Source: an uncultured Sphingomonas sp. (GTDB lineage Bacteria; Pseudomonadota; Alphaproteobacteria; Sphingomonadales; Sphingomonadaceae). Taken from it: a DNA stretch of 39,813 bases. Shown piece by piece: positions 25,649 through 33,048 of the stretch. The notes under the pieces were generated by a model, which worked only from the letters and a program-made list of their open reading frames with translations, did no database searches and had not been told where the DNA came from. The translations under genes and the position numbers were made by a program. The DNA lies in contig NZ_CAJYVU010000035.1 in the NCBI RefSeq assembly GCF_913778135.1, positions 1 through 39,813 of the forward strand, given 5' to 3'. The number at the start of each line of letters is the position of its first letter. The stretch's first letter is position 1.

Positions 25649-26110
25649 ATGGACATCCGCCGCATCGACGCGCGCATCGCCGTCTCGCCCCAGATCGACC
25701 CAGCCGACATCCCCGCGATCAAGGCCGCCGGGTTCACTGCGATCGTCAACAACCGTCCCGACGGCGAGGAAGCCGCGCAGCCCAGCGGCGACGCGATCCG
25801 CGCCGCGGCGGAGGACGCCGGGCTCGCCTACACCGCGATCCCTGTCACCCATGCCGGCTTCTCGCACCCGCAGGTCGCTGCGATGATCGACGCGATGGCG
25901 CAGGCGAACGGCCCCGTCCTCGCTTATTGCCGCTCGGGCACGCGCTCGTGCAATCTCTGGGCGCTCGCACAAGCCGGGCTCGGCGAGGATCACGACACGC
26001 TGGTCGAGCAAGGCGCCGCCGCCGGCTACGACCTGAACGGGCTGCGCCCGCTGATGGACGCGGTCTCGCCGGACCAAAGTAACGGTAGCCGGAGTGGCGG
26101 CGAGCAGTGA
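25649..26110 (+). CDS. DUF442/TIGR01244 family protein (phosphatase-like fold, Blh N-domain type)
   Basis: The 153-residue protein matches the small cysteine-phosphatase-like family found free-standing or fused to metallo-hydrolases (Blh, persulfide dioxygenase-like). It has ISPQIDPADIPAIKAAGFTAIVNNRPDGEE near residues 10-40 (pieces VSPQIDPADI, IVNNRPDGEE), PVTHAGFSHPQVAAM near 75 and the active-site loop YCRSGTRSCNLWALA near 100, with Cys and Arg in C-x5-R spacing. Some members link to sulfide metabolism; the activity here is not known. ATG 25649 fits the family start; GTG 25613 in frame is less likely. It runs into the following small gene with little or no gap. Confidence 0.85.
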   Translation: MDIRRIDARIAVSPQIDPADIPAIKAAGFTAIVNNRPDGEEAAQPSGDAIRAAAEDAGLAYTAIPVTHAGFSHPQVAAMIDAMAQANGPVLAYCRSGTRSCNLWALAQAGLGEDHDTLVEQGAAAGYDLNGLRPLMDAVSPDQSNGSRSGGEQ

Positions 26111-26135
26111 CCGCGCCCGCGTTGAGGCTCGCGTA

Positions 26136-26468
26136 ATGCTCGGGTTCGGCCGCCCCAACCGCCTGCTCCGCTCGCCCGACGAGGTGATCGCCGCGATCGC
26201 GGAAACCCCCGTCGCCTTCGCCGCCACCGACGCGCTCGTCTCCAACGACGGTCGCGCGGGGCTGGCGATCGACGCCGCGGGACAGGTGCTCGCCGTCCGC
26301 CTTCGCGGCGCACGCCCGCTCGCCTGCCTTGTTCCCTGGACCGCGCTGCGCCAGACGTTCGAGGGCATCGTCATCGACGGCGATCGCCGCTTCGGCACCG
26401 TCACGCTCATCGGCATCAGCGCGCTCGACGTCCGTCGCCTCGGCCAACCACAGCCGGAAGAAGTGTAA
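26136..26468 (+). CDS. Small conserved-looking protein, unknown function
   Basis: The 110-residue product reads as a compact alpha/beta protein: RSPDEVIAAIAETPVAFAATDALVSNDG near the N-terminus (only short pieces conserved-looking), ALRQTFEGIVIDGDRRFGTVTLIGISALDVRRLG at the end. No cysteine pair, signal peptide or membrane helix is present. ATG 26136 is taken because GAGG lies 8 bases before it; GTG 26094, overlapping the previous stop, is also in frame. Close spacing suggests co-transcription with the phosphatase-like gene upstream and the 56-residue gene downstream. I do not recognise a family. Confidence 0.6.
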   Translation: MLGFGRPNRLLRSPDEVIAAIAETPVAFAATDALVSNDGRAGLAIDAAGQVLAVRLRGARPLACLVPWTALRQTFEGIVIDGDRRFGTVTLIGISALDVRRLGQPQPEEV

Positions 26469-26515
26469 CTTTCCCCGCTCTCCACGCGTTCGCACCCCAC
26501 ACAGGAGAGCAGATC

Positions 26516-26686
26516 ATGGCCAGCACCCCCGATCCCCTACCCGACCACGGCGAGCACGACCCCGACCAGACCGGCGTCACCCCGACCGAGGCCGATCCCG
26601 TCGCCCACCCCGAACAGCCGCCGCTCGACGACGACGCCTCCGGCCTCCCCGACAAACCGGCCGAGGACCTCGGCGACTTCGCCTAG
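26516..26686 (+). CDS. 56-residue acidic, proline-rich protein, unknown function
   Basis: ATG 26516 has a good AGGAGA 8 bases upstream, and a clean frame runs to TAG 26684-26686. The product is almost all Asp, Glu, Pro, His and small residues (for example DPLPDHGEHDPDQTG and PLDDDASGLPDKPAEDLGDFA in part), so it is probably intrinsically disordered and strongly acidic. It follows the 110-residue gene by 47 bp on the same strand and may belong to the same unit. Codon use is normal for the window, which together with the ribosome site supports a real gene despite the short length. No function can be given. Confidence 0.55.
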   Translation: MASTPDPLPDHGEHDPDQTGVTPTEADPVAHPEQPPLDDDASGLPDKPAEDLGDFA

Positions 26687-26704
26687 GCACCAGGAGAGCG
26701 GCGC

Positions 26705-27556
26705 TTATCCCGCAAGGATCAGCGCCGCCCCGCCCAGGATCGCCGCCACCGCGCCCGCGCGCTGCACCCTCACCCGCTCGCCGAGCGCGAGCACCCCGAT
26801 CAGCAGCGCCGTCACCATCCCCGTCTCGCGCAGGCCGGCAAGCGGCGCGGTCGGCCCCAGCGCGAACGCCGTCAACGCCGCGCCGTAGGTCACGATCGAC
26901 AGCGCCCCCGCGACCACGCCTGCGCGCCACTGCGTCCCGACGCTCGCGATGATCCGCCCGCGCGACAGAAGCGCGAACATCGCGGTCACGCCCACGCCCA
27001 TCGCCACGAACAGCCACACGATATAGCTCGCCGGCGACGGCGCCGCGCGAACCCCGTGCGCGTCAATCACCGTGTAGAGCGCGATCGTGCACCCGGTCAG
27101 CAACGACCAGCCAAGCGCCCCGCGTCCCAGATCCCGACCCATGACCAGCAACAGCATCGCCGCGCCGATCAGCGCGATTCCCGCCACCTGCGCCGCGCGC
27201 ACCGGCTCGCCCAGCAATCCGATCGTGACCACCGCGGTCAGCAGCGGCGCCGTCCCGCGCAGCACCGGATAGGCCGCGCTCAGATCGGCCTGCTCAAACG
27301 CGCGGATCAGCGCAAAAAGGTAGATCAGATGCGCCGCCGTGCTCGCCGCCAGCCACCAATACGCACCCACCGGCGGCGCGACGAACGGCAGCACCGGCAG
27401 CAGGATCAGCGCGCTCGCGCCGTCGGTCAGCGCACGCGCCGCCATCTTGTCGCGCCCACCCTTGACGATGGCGTTGACAACCGCGTGCACCGATCCCGAC
27501 ACGATCATCAGCACGGCGGCGAGGGTGAAAGGCGTCACGGCATAGCAGCGTGCCAC
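26705..27556 (-). CDS. EamA/DMT-superfamily transporter
   Basis: The 283-residue protein is built of about ten membrane helices in two EamA repeats (roughly residues 8-135 and 145-280). The first repeat carries LSAAYPVLRGTAPLLTAVVTIGLLGEPV (pieces AYPVLRGTAPLL and LLGEP), and the second ends LRETGMVTALLIGVLALGERV, with the typical LGE motif of drug/metabolite exporters. The substrate is unknown. The start is uncertain: GTG 27556 is 10 bp after the ligase stop, and GTG 27538 is also in frame. Position and direction suggest it is translated from the DNA ligase transcript. It converges on the small acidic gene at 26686 with an 18-bp gap and no obvious terminator. Confidence 0.87.
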   Translation of the reverse strand: MARCYAVTPFTLAAVLMIVSGSVHAVVNAIVKGGRDKMAARALTDGASALILLPVLPFVAPPVGAYWWLAASTAAHLIYLFALIRAFEQADLSAAYPVLRGTAPLLTAVVTIGLLGEPVRAAQVAGIALIGAAMLLLVMGRDLGRGALGWSLLTGCTIALYTVIDAHGVRAAPSPASYIVWLFVAMGVGVTAMFALLSRGRIIASVGTQWRAGVVAGALSIVTYGAALTAFALGPTAPLAGLRETGMVTALLIGVLALGERVRVQRAGAVAAILGGAALILAG

Positions 27557-27566
27557 GCGTTCCGCT

Positions 27567-29186
27567 TCACGTCACCAGCTTGCGCAGGCCCTCGATCGTA
27601 TCCGCCTCGTGCGCGGGCTTGTCGGTGCGAATGCGCGCGATCCGGGGAAAGCGCATCGCCAGCCCCGATTTGTGCCGCTTCGAATCGTGGATCGAATCGA
27701 ATGCGATCTCCAGCACCAGCGACCGCTCGACCTCGCGCACCGGCCCGAAGCGGTTGGTGGTATGGTGCCGCACGAACCGGTCGAGCTGGCGCAGTTCCTC
27801 GTCGGTGATCCCCTGATACGCCTTGCCCACCGGCAGCAGCTCGCCCTCGCCCGCCGCCCCGCCGGTCCAGCACCCGAACGTATAATCGCTGTAGTAGGAC
27901 GATCGCCGCCCGTTGCCGCGCTGCGCGTACATCATCACGCAATCGGCGGTCAGCGGATCGCGCTTCCACTTGTACCACAATCCCGCGCGCCGCCCCGCGA
28001 CATACGGCGCGTCGCGGCGCTTGAGCATCATGCCCTCGATCGCCGCATCGCGCGCGCCCATGCGGATCGCCTCGAGCGCGGTGAAATCCTCCGCCTCCAC
28101 CACCGCCGACAGGTCGAACCGATCGGGATCGAGCCGCGGCATAAAAGCCTCCAGCCGCGCACGCCGCTCGCTCCAGCCGAGCGCACGCAGGTCCTCCTCG
28201 CCGTCGAACAATATGTCGTACAGCCGTACGAACGCAGGGCTTTCCTCCAGCATCTTCGCCGAGACGACCTTGCGCCCCAGCCGCTGCTGCAACGCATTGA
28301 AGCTCGCCGCGCCCCCGCCGTCCTCAAGCGTGCCGCCCTGCACGTCGCCTTTCACCATCAACTCGCCGTCGAGCACGCCCGGCGTGCGGAACGCCGCCGC
28401 CACGTCGGGGAAAGCGCGCGTCACGTCGTCGCCGGTGCGGCTGTAAAGCCGCGTCTCGCCGTGCCCGGTCGCATCCACGACATGGACCAGCTGGACGCGG
28501 ATACCATCCCACTTCCACTCCGCGACGTACTCCGACAAATCGACGCGCAGGTCTTCCAGCGGATGCGCCAGCATGAACGGTCGGAACACCGGCACGTCGG
28601 CGGGCGTCGGCTGCTCGCCCCTCCCCTCCGCCCAAGCGAACAGCGTCGGATACGGCGCGTCGAGCCCGTGCCACACCTCCTCGACCGCATCGACGTCGAG
28701 CCCGAACGCGTCCGCCAGCGCCTGCTTCGCCAGCCGCGATGACACGCCGACACGAAGCGATCCCGTCGCCATCTTGAGCAGCGCGAACCGCTCCTCCGCG
28801 TCAAGCCGGTCGAGCATCCCCGCCAGCACCCCGCCTGCGTCCGATCGCGACAGGTGCATCAACCGGTCGACCACCGCCGCCACGCTCAGCGGCTCGGCCT
28901 CGACCACGCCCTCGGGCGTCGGCCACAGCAATGCGATCGTCTCCGCGGTATCGCCGACATATTCGCGGCTCATCCGGAACAGCACCGGATCGAACCGTTC
29001 CTCGATCAGCGCGCGCAGCAGCGCCGGCTTGACGCCCGGCAGGTCGAGGTCCCCCGTCAGCGCCGCCATCGCCCAGCCGCGATCGGGATCGGGCGTCACC
29101 CGCAGGTAATCGCCGATCAGCTTCAACTTGGCGTTGCGCGACCTTGTATAGATCAGCGAGTCGAGAAGCTGCGCGAAGGCGTGCAT
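27567..29186 (-). CDS. ATP-dependent DNA ligase (LigB/LigC type, cisplatin-damage-response group)
   Basis: This 539-residue enzyme is an ATP-dependent ligase of the bacterial group that joins a repair module with an exonuclease, an Lhr-type helicase and the PdeM phosphoesterase. It has an N-terminal DNA-binding domain (about residues 1-200), the adenylation motif EWKWDGIRVQ with Lys225, YSRTGDDVT (motif Ia/III region), LDGELMV, IEGMMLKRRDAPYVAGRRAGLWYKWKRDP (pieces IEGMMLKRRD and WYKWKRD; motifs IV-V) and an OB-fold C-terminus ending RFPRIARIRTDKPAHEAD. All catalytic motifs look intact. The usual partner genes are not next to it: upstream is an Rrf2 regulator and downstream a DMT transporter. 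No Shine-Dalgarno is obvious at 29186. Confidence 0.92.
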   Translation of the reverse strand: MHAFAQLLDSLIYTRSRNAKLKLIGDYLRVTPDPDRGWAMAALTGDLDLPGVKPALLRALIEERFDPVLFRMSREYVGDTAETIALLWPTPEGVVEAEPLSVAAVVDRLMHLSRSDAGGVLAGMLDRLDAEERFALLKMATGSLRVGVSSRLAKQALADAFGLDVDAVEEVWHGLDAPYPTLFAWAEGRGEQPTPADVPVFRPFMLAHPLEDLRVDLSEYVAEWKWDGIRVQLVHVVDATGHGETRLYSRTGDDVTRAFPDVAAAFRTPGVLDGELMVKGDVQGGTLEDGGGAASFNALQQRLGRKVVSAKMLEESPAFVRLYDILFDGEEDLRALGWSERRARLEAFMPRLDPDRFDLSAVVEAEDFTALEAIRMGARDAAIEGMMLKRRDAPYVAGRRAGLWYKWKRDPLTADCVMMYAQRGNGRRSSYYSDYTFGCWTGGAAGEGELLPVGKAYQGITDEELRQLDRFVRHHTTNRFGPVREVERSLVLEIAFDSIHDSKRHKSGLAMRFPRIARIRTDKPAHEADTIEGLRKLVT

Positions 29187-29243
29187 GCGGGCGTAACGAT
29201 CGGCACGCGGCGCGGCTCCGCGTTCAAGAGCTCTCCACCTCCG

Positions 29244-29699
29244 TTAGGTGCGACTCTCCGCCGCGTCTCCAATGCCCGGCACCGCCGCCAACCGCTGCTC
29301 GAAATCGGTTGCGATATCGGACAGCGGCACCTCGGACAGCCGGCGGATCAGCAGCGCCTCCGCCTCGCGCAGCGCGCCACCCAGCGACTCGTTGACCGCC
29401 TGCTCCACGAGACAGGCGGGCGCCGGGTCCGCCGGGCCGAGCGCGAACACGCGCTGCTCGCCGAGCGCGCGGTACACGTCCAGCATGGTGAGCTGGTCGA
29501 GCCCGCGCGTCAGCATCCACCCGCCGCCGTGTCCCTTCGTCGACCGGACGTACCCCGCCTCGCGCAAGCCCGCCATCGTCCTCCGCACCACGACCGGATT
29601 GGTCCCCAGCATCACCGCCGCCGCTTCCGACGTCAGCGGACCTTCCATCCGCCCCATGTGGATCAACAGGTGCAGCATTCGCGACAGGCGCGCGTCCAT
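29244..29699 (-). CDS. Rrf2-family transcriptional regulator with a single cysteine
   Basis: The 151-residue protein has an Rrf2 winged-helix domain: MLHLLIHMGRMEGPLTSEAAA near residues 8-28, then TNPVVVRRTMAGLREAGYVRSTKGHGGGW (pieces PVVVRRTMAGLREAGYV and KGHGGGW) to residue 61. Iron-sulfur Rrf2 proteins (IscR, NsrR, RirA) need three cysteines in the C-terminal part; this one has only Cys96 (PAPACLVEQ), so a cluster is unlikely and thiol oxidation or no ligand is more likely, as in YwnA/CymR-type members. It is divergent from the thioredoxin-reductase-like gene at 29804, and the dyad in the 104-bp gap is its probable target. Confidence 0.9.
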   Translation of the reverse strand: MDARLSRMLHLLIHMGRMEGPLTSEAAAVMLGTNPVVVRRTMAGLREAGYVRSTKGHGGGWMLTRGLDQLTMLDVYRALGEQRVFALGPADPAPACLVEQAVNESLGGALREAEALLIRRLSEVPLSDIATDFEQRLAAVPGIGDAAESRT

Positions 29700-29728
29700 C
29701 AGCCCTCATCCCCGATCACGAGCAGTCA

Positions 29729-29793
29729 GTCATGTAACTTTGCATGTTGCTTATAGCACTCGAAAGCGTCATGTAGCTCCTGATATTACATGA
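29729..29793. promoter_or_regulatory. Repeated half-sites and 25-bp dyad between Rrf2 gene and flavoprotein gene
   Basis: GTCATGTAACT (29729-29739) and GTCATGTAGCT (29768-29778) are near-identical direct repeats 39 bp apart. The second forms an inverted repeat TCATGTA (29769-29775) with TACATGA (29787-29793), spaced by 11 bases. These lie in an AT-richer gap between the two divergent genes and just before the flavoprotein's ribosome site, a position suited to repression of both by the Rrf2 protein. Confidence 0.6.
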
Positions 29794-29803
29794 GGACGGT
29801 TTG

Positions 29804-30706
29804 ATGTACGACGCAATCGTGATCGGGGGCAGTTTCGCAGGGCTGTCGGCGGCGTTGCAGCTGGCGCGCGCGCGGCAGCACGTGCTGGTGCTCGACGCGG
29901 GATCGCCGCGCAACCGTTTCGCCGACGAGGCGCACGGCTTCCTCGGACACGACGGTCGCGCGCCCGCGGCGATCATGCGTGACGCTCGCTGCCAGCTGGA
30001 ACGCTATCCGACGGCCGAAATCGTCTCGGGTGAGGCGATCGACGCTGCGGCGACCGCGGACGGCTTCACGGTCGCGCTGTCCGGCGGCGGCGAGCGACAC
30101 GCGCGTCGGCTGATCCTGGCAACCGGCGTCTCGGATCAACTGCCCACGATCCCGGGGCTGAGCGAGCGCTGGGGCGCGACCGTGCTCCACTGCCCTTATT
30201 GCCACGGGTACGAGATGCGCGACCTGCCGCTCGGCGTCATCGCCGCGCATCCCATGTCGGCGCATCAGGCCGTCCTGATCCCCGACTGGGGCCCGACCAC
30301 TTATTTCACGCAAGCGCAGTTCGAACCCGAGCCAGCCGAGCTTCACGCCTTTGCCGCGCGCGGCATCACGGTTGAGCGCACCCCGGTGGTCGAGCTGCTG
30401 GGCGACGCACCCGCGCTCGACGGCGTGCGCCTCGCTGACGGACGCGTCGTTACAGTCGCGGCGGTCTTCACCGCGCCGCGCACCAGTCCCTCGACACCGC
30501 TCGCCGCGCGGCTTGGCTGCGAGCTCGAGGACGGCCCAACCGGCCCGTTCGTCAAGGTCGACCAATGGGGCGCGACCTCGGTGCCGGGTGTCTGGGCGGC
30601 GGGCGATGTCGCGACGCCCATGCACAACGCGACACTCGCCTCGGCCGCCGGGGTACTCGCGGGCATCGGCGCGCATCAGGCGGGGGTTCGCGCAGCAGCC
30701 GCGTAG
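29804..30706 (+). CDS. Thioredoxin-reductase-like flavoprotein (possible dithiol oxidase)
   Basis: The 300-residue flavoprotein has an N-terminal FAD motif AIVIGGSFAGLSAALQLARA (residues 4-23), a redox pair CPYCHGYE (Cys130, Cys133) and the closing FAD motif GVWAAGDV near residue 262. Where thioredoxin reductases have an NADPH GxGxxA motif, this protein reads GVIAAHPMSAHQAVLIPDW, so NADPH binding is doubtful. The same layout (CPxCHGYE and no nucleotide motif) is known from dithiol oxidases such as GliT and DepH, which use O2; that role is an inference. ATG 29804 is preferred over TTG 29801, with GAGGA 7 bases upstream. It is probably controlled by the divergent one-cysteine Rrf2 regulator. 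Confidence 0.85.
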   Translation: MYDAIVIGGSFAGLSAALQLARARQHVLVLDAGSPRNRFADEAHGFLGHDGRAPAAIMRDARCQLERYPTAEIVSGEAIDAAATADGFTVALSGGGERHARRLILATGVSDQLPTIPGLSERWGATVLHCPYCHGYEMRDLPLGVIAAHPMSAHQAVLIPDWGPTTYFTQAQFEPEPAELHAFAARGITVERTPVVELLGDAPALDGVRLADGRVVTVAAVFTAPRTSPSTPLAARLGCELEDGPTGPFVKVDQWGATSVPGVWAAGDVATPMHNATLASAAGVLAGIGAHQAGVRAAAA

Positions 30707-30721
30707 AGCCAGCCACCGAGC

Positions 30722-30751
30722 GCAAGCACGGCGTAGCGCCGAAGCGCTTGC
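30722..30751 (+). terminator. Candidate hairpin after the flavoprotein gene
   Basis: GCAAGC (30722-30727) pairs with GCTTGC (30746-30751), enclosing GGCG-TAG-CGCC (30730-30740). It is 15 bp after the stop at 30706 and 32 bp before the next start. No U-tract follows, so it may only separate expression of the two genes. Confidence 0.4.
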
Positions 30752-30783
30752 ACCACCGCCCGCCGCCACTACATCCCCGCGCC

Positions 30784-31617
30784 ATGCGTCGTCGCCTGCT
30801 GCTCCTTCTCACCGCCGTGATCGTGCTCGGCGCCGCCGCCTTTGCCGCGGGCGTGTGGAACGCGCGCGTCGATCCGGTAGTGCGCACCGCGCGCGTCGGG
30901 CTGCGCGACTGGCCCGCCGGCGCCGCTCCGGTCCGCGCGGCGGTGTTGAGCGACATCCACATCGGCAGCATCGCGATGGACGAGGCGCGGCTTTCGCGCA
31001 TCGTCGCGCAGGTCAACGCACTCCACCCCGACATCGTGCTGATCGCGGGCGATTTAATCAACGGCTACGGTGCGGAGGACGCGCTGAAGGTCGAGGCACC
31101 ACTCACCGCCGCACTGTCGCGGCTGCGCGCGCCGCTCGGCGTCGTCGCGGTGCCGGGCAACCACGATCACGGCACCAGCATCGCCGCGGTCCGCGCCGCA
31201 CTGACCCGCGCGGGCGTGACCGTGCTCGCCAACCAGGCGCTGCGGCGCGGACCACTCGCGATCGGCGGGGTCGACGACGATTACAGCCGCGCCGATAATC
31301 TGCCGGCCACGATGGCGGGCCTGCGCAGCATTGGCGGGGCAGCGGTCCTGCTCACCCACTCGCCCGATCTGGCGACCAAGCTGCCGGCCGCCGCGCCCTT
31401 CATGATCGCCGGGCATACGCATTGCGGGCAGGTCCGGCTGCCCGTCATCGGCCCGCCGATCCTGCCCGTGCGTACCCACAAACGCTATCTCTGCGGCATG
31501 ATCGACGACCGCGGGCACCAGGTCCTCGTCACCGCCGGGCTCGGCACCAGCGACCTGCCGGTCCGCTGGCGCGCGCCGCCGGACCTGTGGCTGCTGACGC
31601 TCGGCCCGGCGCGCTAG
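30784..31617 (+). CDS. Membrane-anchored metallophosphoesterase (YaeI-like)
   Basis: The 277-residue product has an N-terminal membrane anchor (about residues 3-22, LLLLLTAVIVLGAAAFAAGV) and a calcineurin-type phosphoesterase domain with all five blocks: LSDIHIG near residue 57, IAGDLINGY near 85, VPGNHDHG near 122, LLTHSPDL near 193 and AGHTHCGQVRLP near 212. These residues bind the two metals, so the enzyme should be active on the periplasmic face. The YaeI group includes UDP-2,3-diacylglucosamine hydrolase-like proteins; the substrate here is unknown. ATG 30784 is the start because it begins the anchor; the upstream frame to 30565 overlaps the flavoprotein gene. It is not the PdeM type that accompanies the ligase module. 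Confidence 0.88.
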   Translation: MRRRLLLLLTAVIVLGAAAFAAGVWNARVDPVVRTARVGLRDWPAGAAPVRAAVLSDIHIGSIAMDEARLSRIVAQVNALHPDIVLIAGDLINGYGAEDALKVEAPLTAALSRLRAPLGVVAVPGNHDHGTSIAAVRAALTRAGVTVLANQALRRGPLAIGGVDDDYSRADNLPATMAGLRSIGGAAVLLTHSPDLATKLPAAAPFMIAGHTHCGQVRLPVIGPPILPVRTHKRYLCGMIDDRGHQVLVTAGLGTSDLPVRWRAPPDLWLLTLGPAR

Positions 31618-31624
31618 CCGCGCG

Positions 31625-31810
31625 TCAGTCGATCGCCGACTTGACCGCCTTTCCCGTCACCAGCGCGATGATCAGGAAGATCGCGAACAGCGCGATCGCG
31701 ACAAAGAACAGCACCTTGGCGATGCCGACGAAGGTTCCCGCCAGCCCGCCAAAACCGAGCAGCCCGAGCACCAGCCCGATGACGAGAAACGTGAGTGCGA
31801 GCTTTAGCAT
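31625..31810 (-). CDS. DUF1328 small membrane protein (YtjA/UPF0391 type)
   Basis: The 61-residue protein consists of two membrane helices: [20 protein letters not shown] and [21 protein letters not shown], separated by a [10 protein letters not shown] turn, matching the DUF1328 family over its full length. Members are often induced by stress or membrane perturbation, but their role is unknown. It lies 46 bp after dps on the same strand, so the two may be expressed together. It converges on the metallophosphoesterase gene with a 7-bp gap. Confidence 0.9.
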   Translation of the reverse strand: MLKLALTFLVIGLVLGLLGFGGLAGTFVGIAKVLFFVAIALFAIFLIIALVTGKAVKSAID

Positions 31811-31856
31811 GAGTAATGCCCCCGATTAGTCAGAAGATGGAAAGTGGAGGCGGCGC

Positions 31857-32354
31857 TCAGCCCTTGCGGCTCGCCTCGAACAGGAACCACGCGCGCTCCT
31901 CGGCCTGGTCGATCCAGTCGTCCGCCAGGCTCGACGTCGCAGTGTCGTTCGCTTCCTCGGCCTTCTCGCGCGCGCGGCGCAGCGCCTCGACCAGCTTGAG
32001 GTTGTCCTCGCGCAGTTCGGCCAGCATGTCGTCGGGCGACACGAACTCGCGGTCGTTATCGGCCACCTGCTGGCGCCGGCTGATGTCGCCGATCGAGCGC
32101 AGCGTCGTGTTCCCGGTCTTGCGCACGCGCTCCGCGATCGCATCGGTCACGCCAAGGATCTGCGCCGCCTGATCGTCGAGCATCAGATGATAGTCGCGGA
32201 AATGCGGGCCCGAGACATGCCAGTGAAAGTTCTTGGTCTTCAGATAGATCGCGAAACAGTCCGCCAGCGCGACGTTCAGCGCGTCGGCCGCGGTCATCGT
32301 GTCGTTGCGGGCAAGGTCGGTCGGGGTAGCGAGCTTGGGGTCGATGTCGGCCAC
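31857..32354 (-). CDS. dps: Dps family DNA-binding ferritin-like protein
   Basis: Dps dodecamers bind iron, remove peroxide and protect DNA in stationary phase. The 165-residue product has the helix A ferroxidase signature YLKTKNFHWHVSGPHFRDYHLMLDDQ near residues 45-70 (pieces KNFHWHVSGPHF and HLMLDDQ) with the His and Asp ligands, followed by the later Glu-bearing helices typical of the family and DDWIDQAEERAWFLFEASRKG at the C-terminus. GTG 32354 (MADIDPKLATP) is the likely start, with GGAG 10 bases upstream; the frame to 32393 is not protein-like. The N-terminus lacks a long basic tail, so DNA binding would rely on other surfaces. Confidence 0.95.
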   Translation of the reverse strand: MADIDPKLATPTDLARNDTMTAADALNVALADCFAIYLKTKNFHWHVSGPHFRDYHLMLDDQAAQILGVTDAIAERVRKTGNTTLRSIGDISRRQQVADNDREFVSPDDMLAELREDNLKLVEALRRAREKAEEANDTATSSLADDWIDQAEERAWFLFEASRKG

Positions 32355-32436
32355 GGCGCTGTGTCTCCGTTGATGAGGTGGTTTCGCTTCCACAACGAGC
32401 CCGCCGCCGAATGGCTCCCCAACTACACCAAGCCGG

Positions 32437-33003
32437 TCACAGCAGACGAAGCGCGTTCAACCCGATCACGACCCCCGCGACCAGCAGGATCGCCGCCGCC
32501 GCGACGCGCAACGCTTTCAACGGCAGCCTCAGCCACGCCTCTTCCCCCAACGTGATCGCGACGACGTTGACCGCGCTCGCGCCCAACACCGCGCCGACCA
32601 TGGCCGCCCACGGCAAGGTACTGCGCCCGGCGAGTGCGGCGACGATGAACTGCATTCGGTCGCCGAACGCCATGATGGCCAGCCCCGCGATGCTGGTGAA
32701 CGCCGCCCCCGTCCGCCACCCCTCCACCGCGTCGGGTCGCTTCATCCGAAACCCGGTCCCCACACCCGCCAGCACCAGCGCCAGCGCCAGCAGCAGCAAC
32801 CGCGCCTCGGGCGTCAGCAGCGCCGTCACCGCCAGCCCCGCCGCAACACCGATCGCGTAGTTGAGCGTCAGCGCCAGCACCGCGGCCAGCACCACCAGCG
32901 CAGGCCGCCTGAACCGATCGGCGAAGATCGCCGCCAGCCACGGCGTCTTGTCGGACATCTGCGTGATCGCGCCCAGCACGATCGCCGCCATCAATGCGTC
33001 CAC
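32437..33003 (-). CDS. GDT1/TMEM165-like membrane transporter with altered motifs
   Basis: The 188-residue protein has six hydrophobic segments in two repeats, as in GDT1/UPF0016 cation (Mn2+/Ca2+) transporters. The family signature E-x-G-D-[KR]-[TS] appears here as TQMSDKTPW near residue 16 and as MAFGDRMQF near residue 113: the Asp and basic residue are kept, but the leading Glu is Gln in the first copy and Ala in the second. Transport of a divalent cation is therefore uncertain. GTG 33003 is the called start; ATG a few codons inside is possible. It lies upstream of dps on the same strand with an 82-bp gap. Confidence 0.75.
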   Translation of the reverse strand: MDALMAAIVLGAITQMSDKTPWLAAIFADRFRRPALVVLAAVLALTLNYAIGVAAGLAVTALLTPEARLLLLALALVLAGVGTGFRMKRPDAVEGWRTGAAFTSIAGLAIMAFGDRMQFIVAALAGRSTLPWAAMVGAVLGASAVNVVAITLGEEAWLRLPLKALRVAAAAILLVAGVVIGLNALRLL

Positions 33004-33048
33004 TGCGTCAGCGCGCCCCGGTACGAACCCGGTCGCAGAACACGCGCC

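Noticed and set aside
29244-29699. Rrf2 protein as an iron-sulfur sensor (IscR/NsrR type)
   Set aside because: Only one cysteine is present, whereas cluster-binding members need three.
30784-31617. Metallophosphoesterase as PdeM of the ligase repair module
   Set aside because: It has an N-terminal membrane anchor and YaeI-like motifs, and is separated from the ligase by two genes and opposite in direction.
32372-32460. Short plus-strand frame beginning MRWFRFHNEPAAEW
   Set aside because: It looks somewhat protein-like but soon enters the antisense of the GDT1-like gene, and no ribosome site is convincing.
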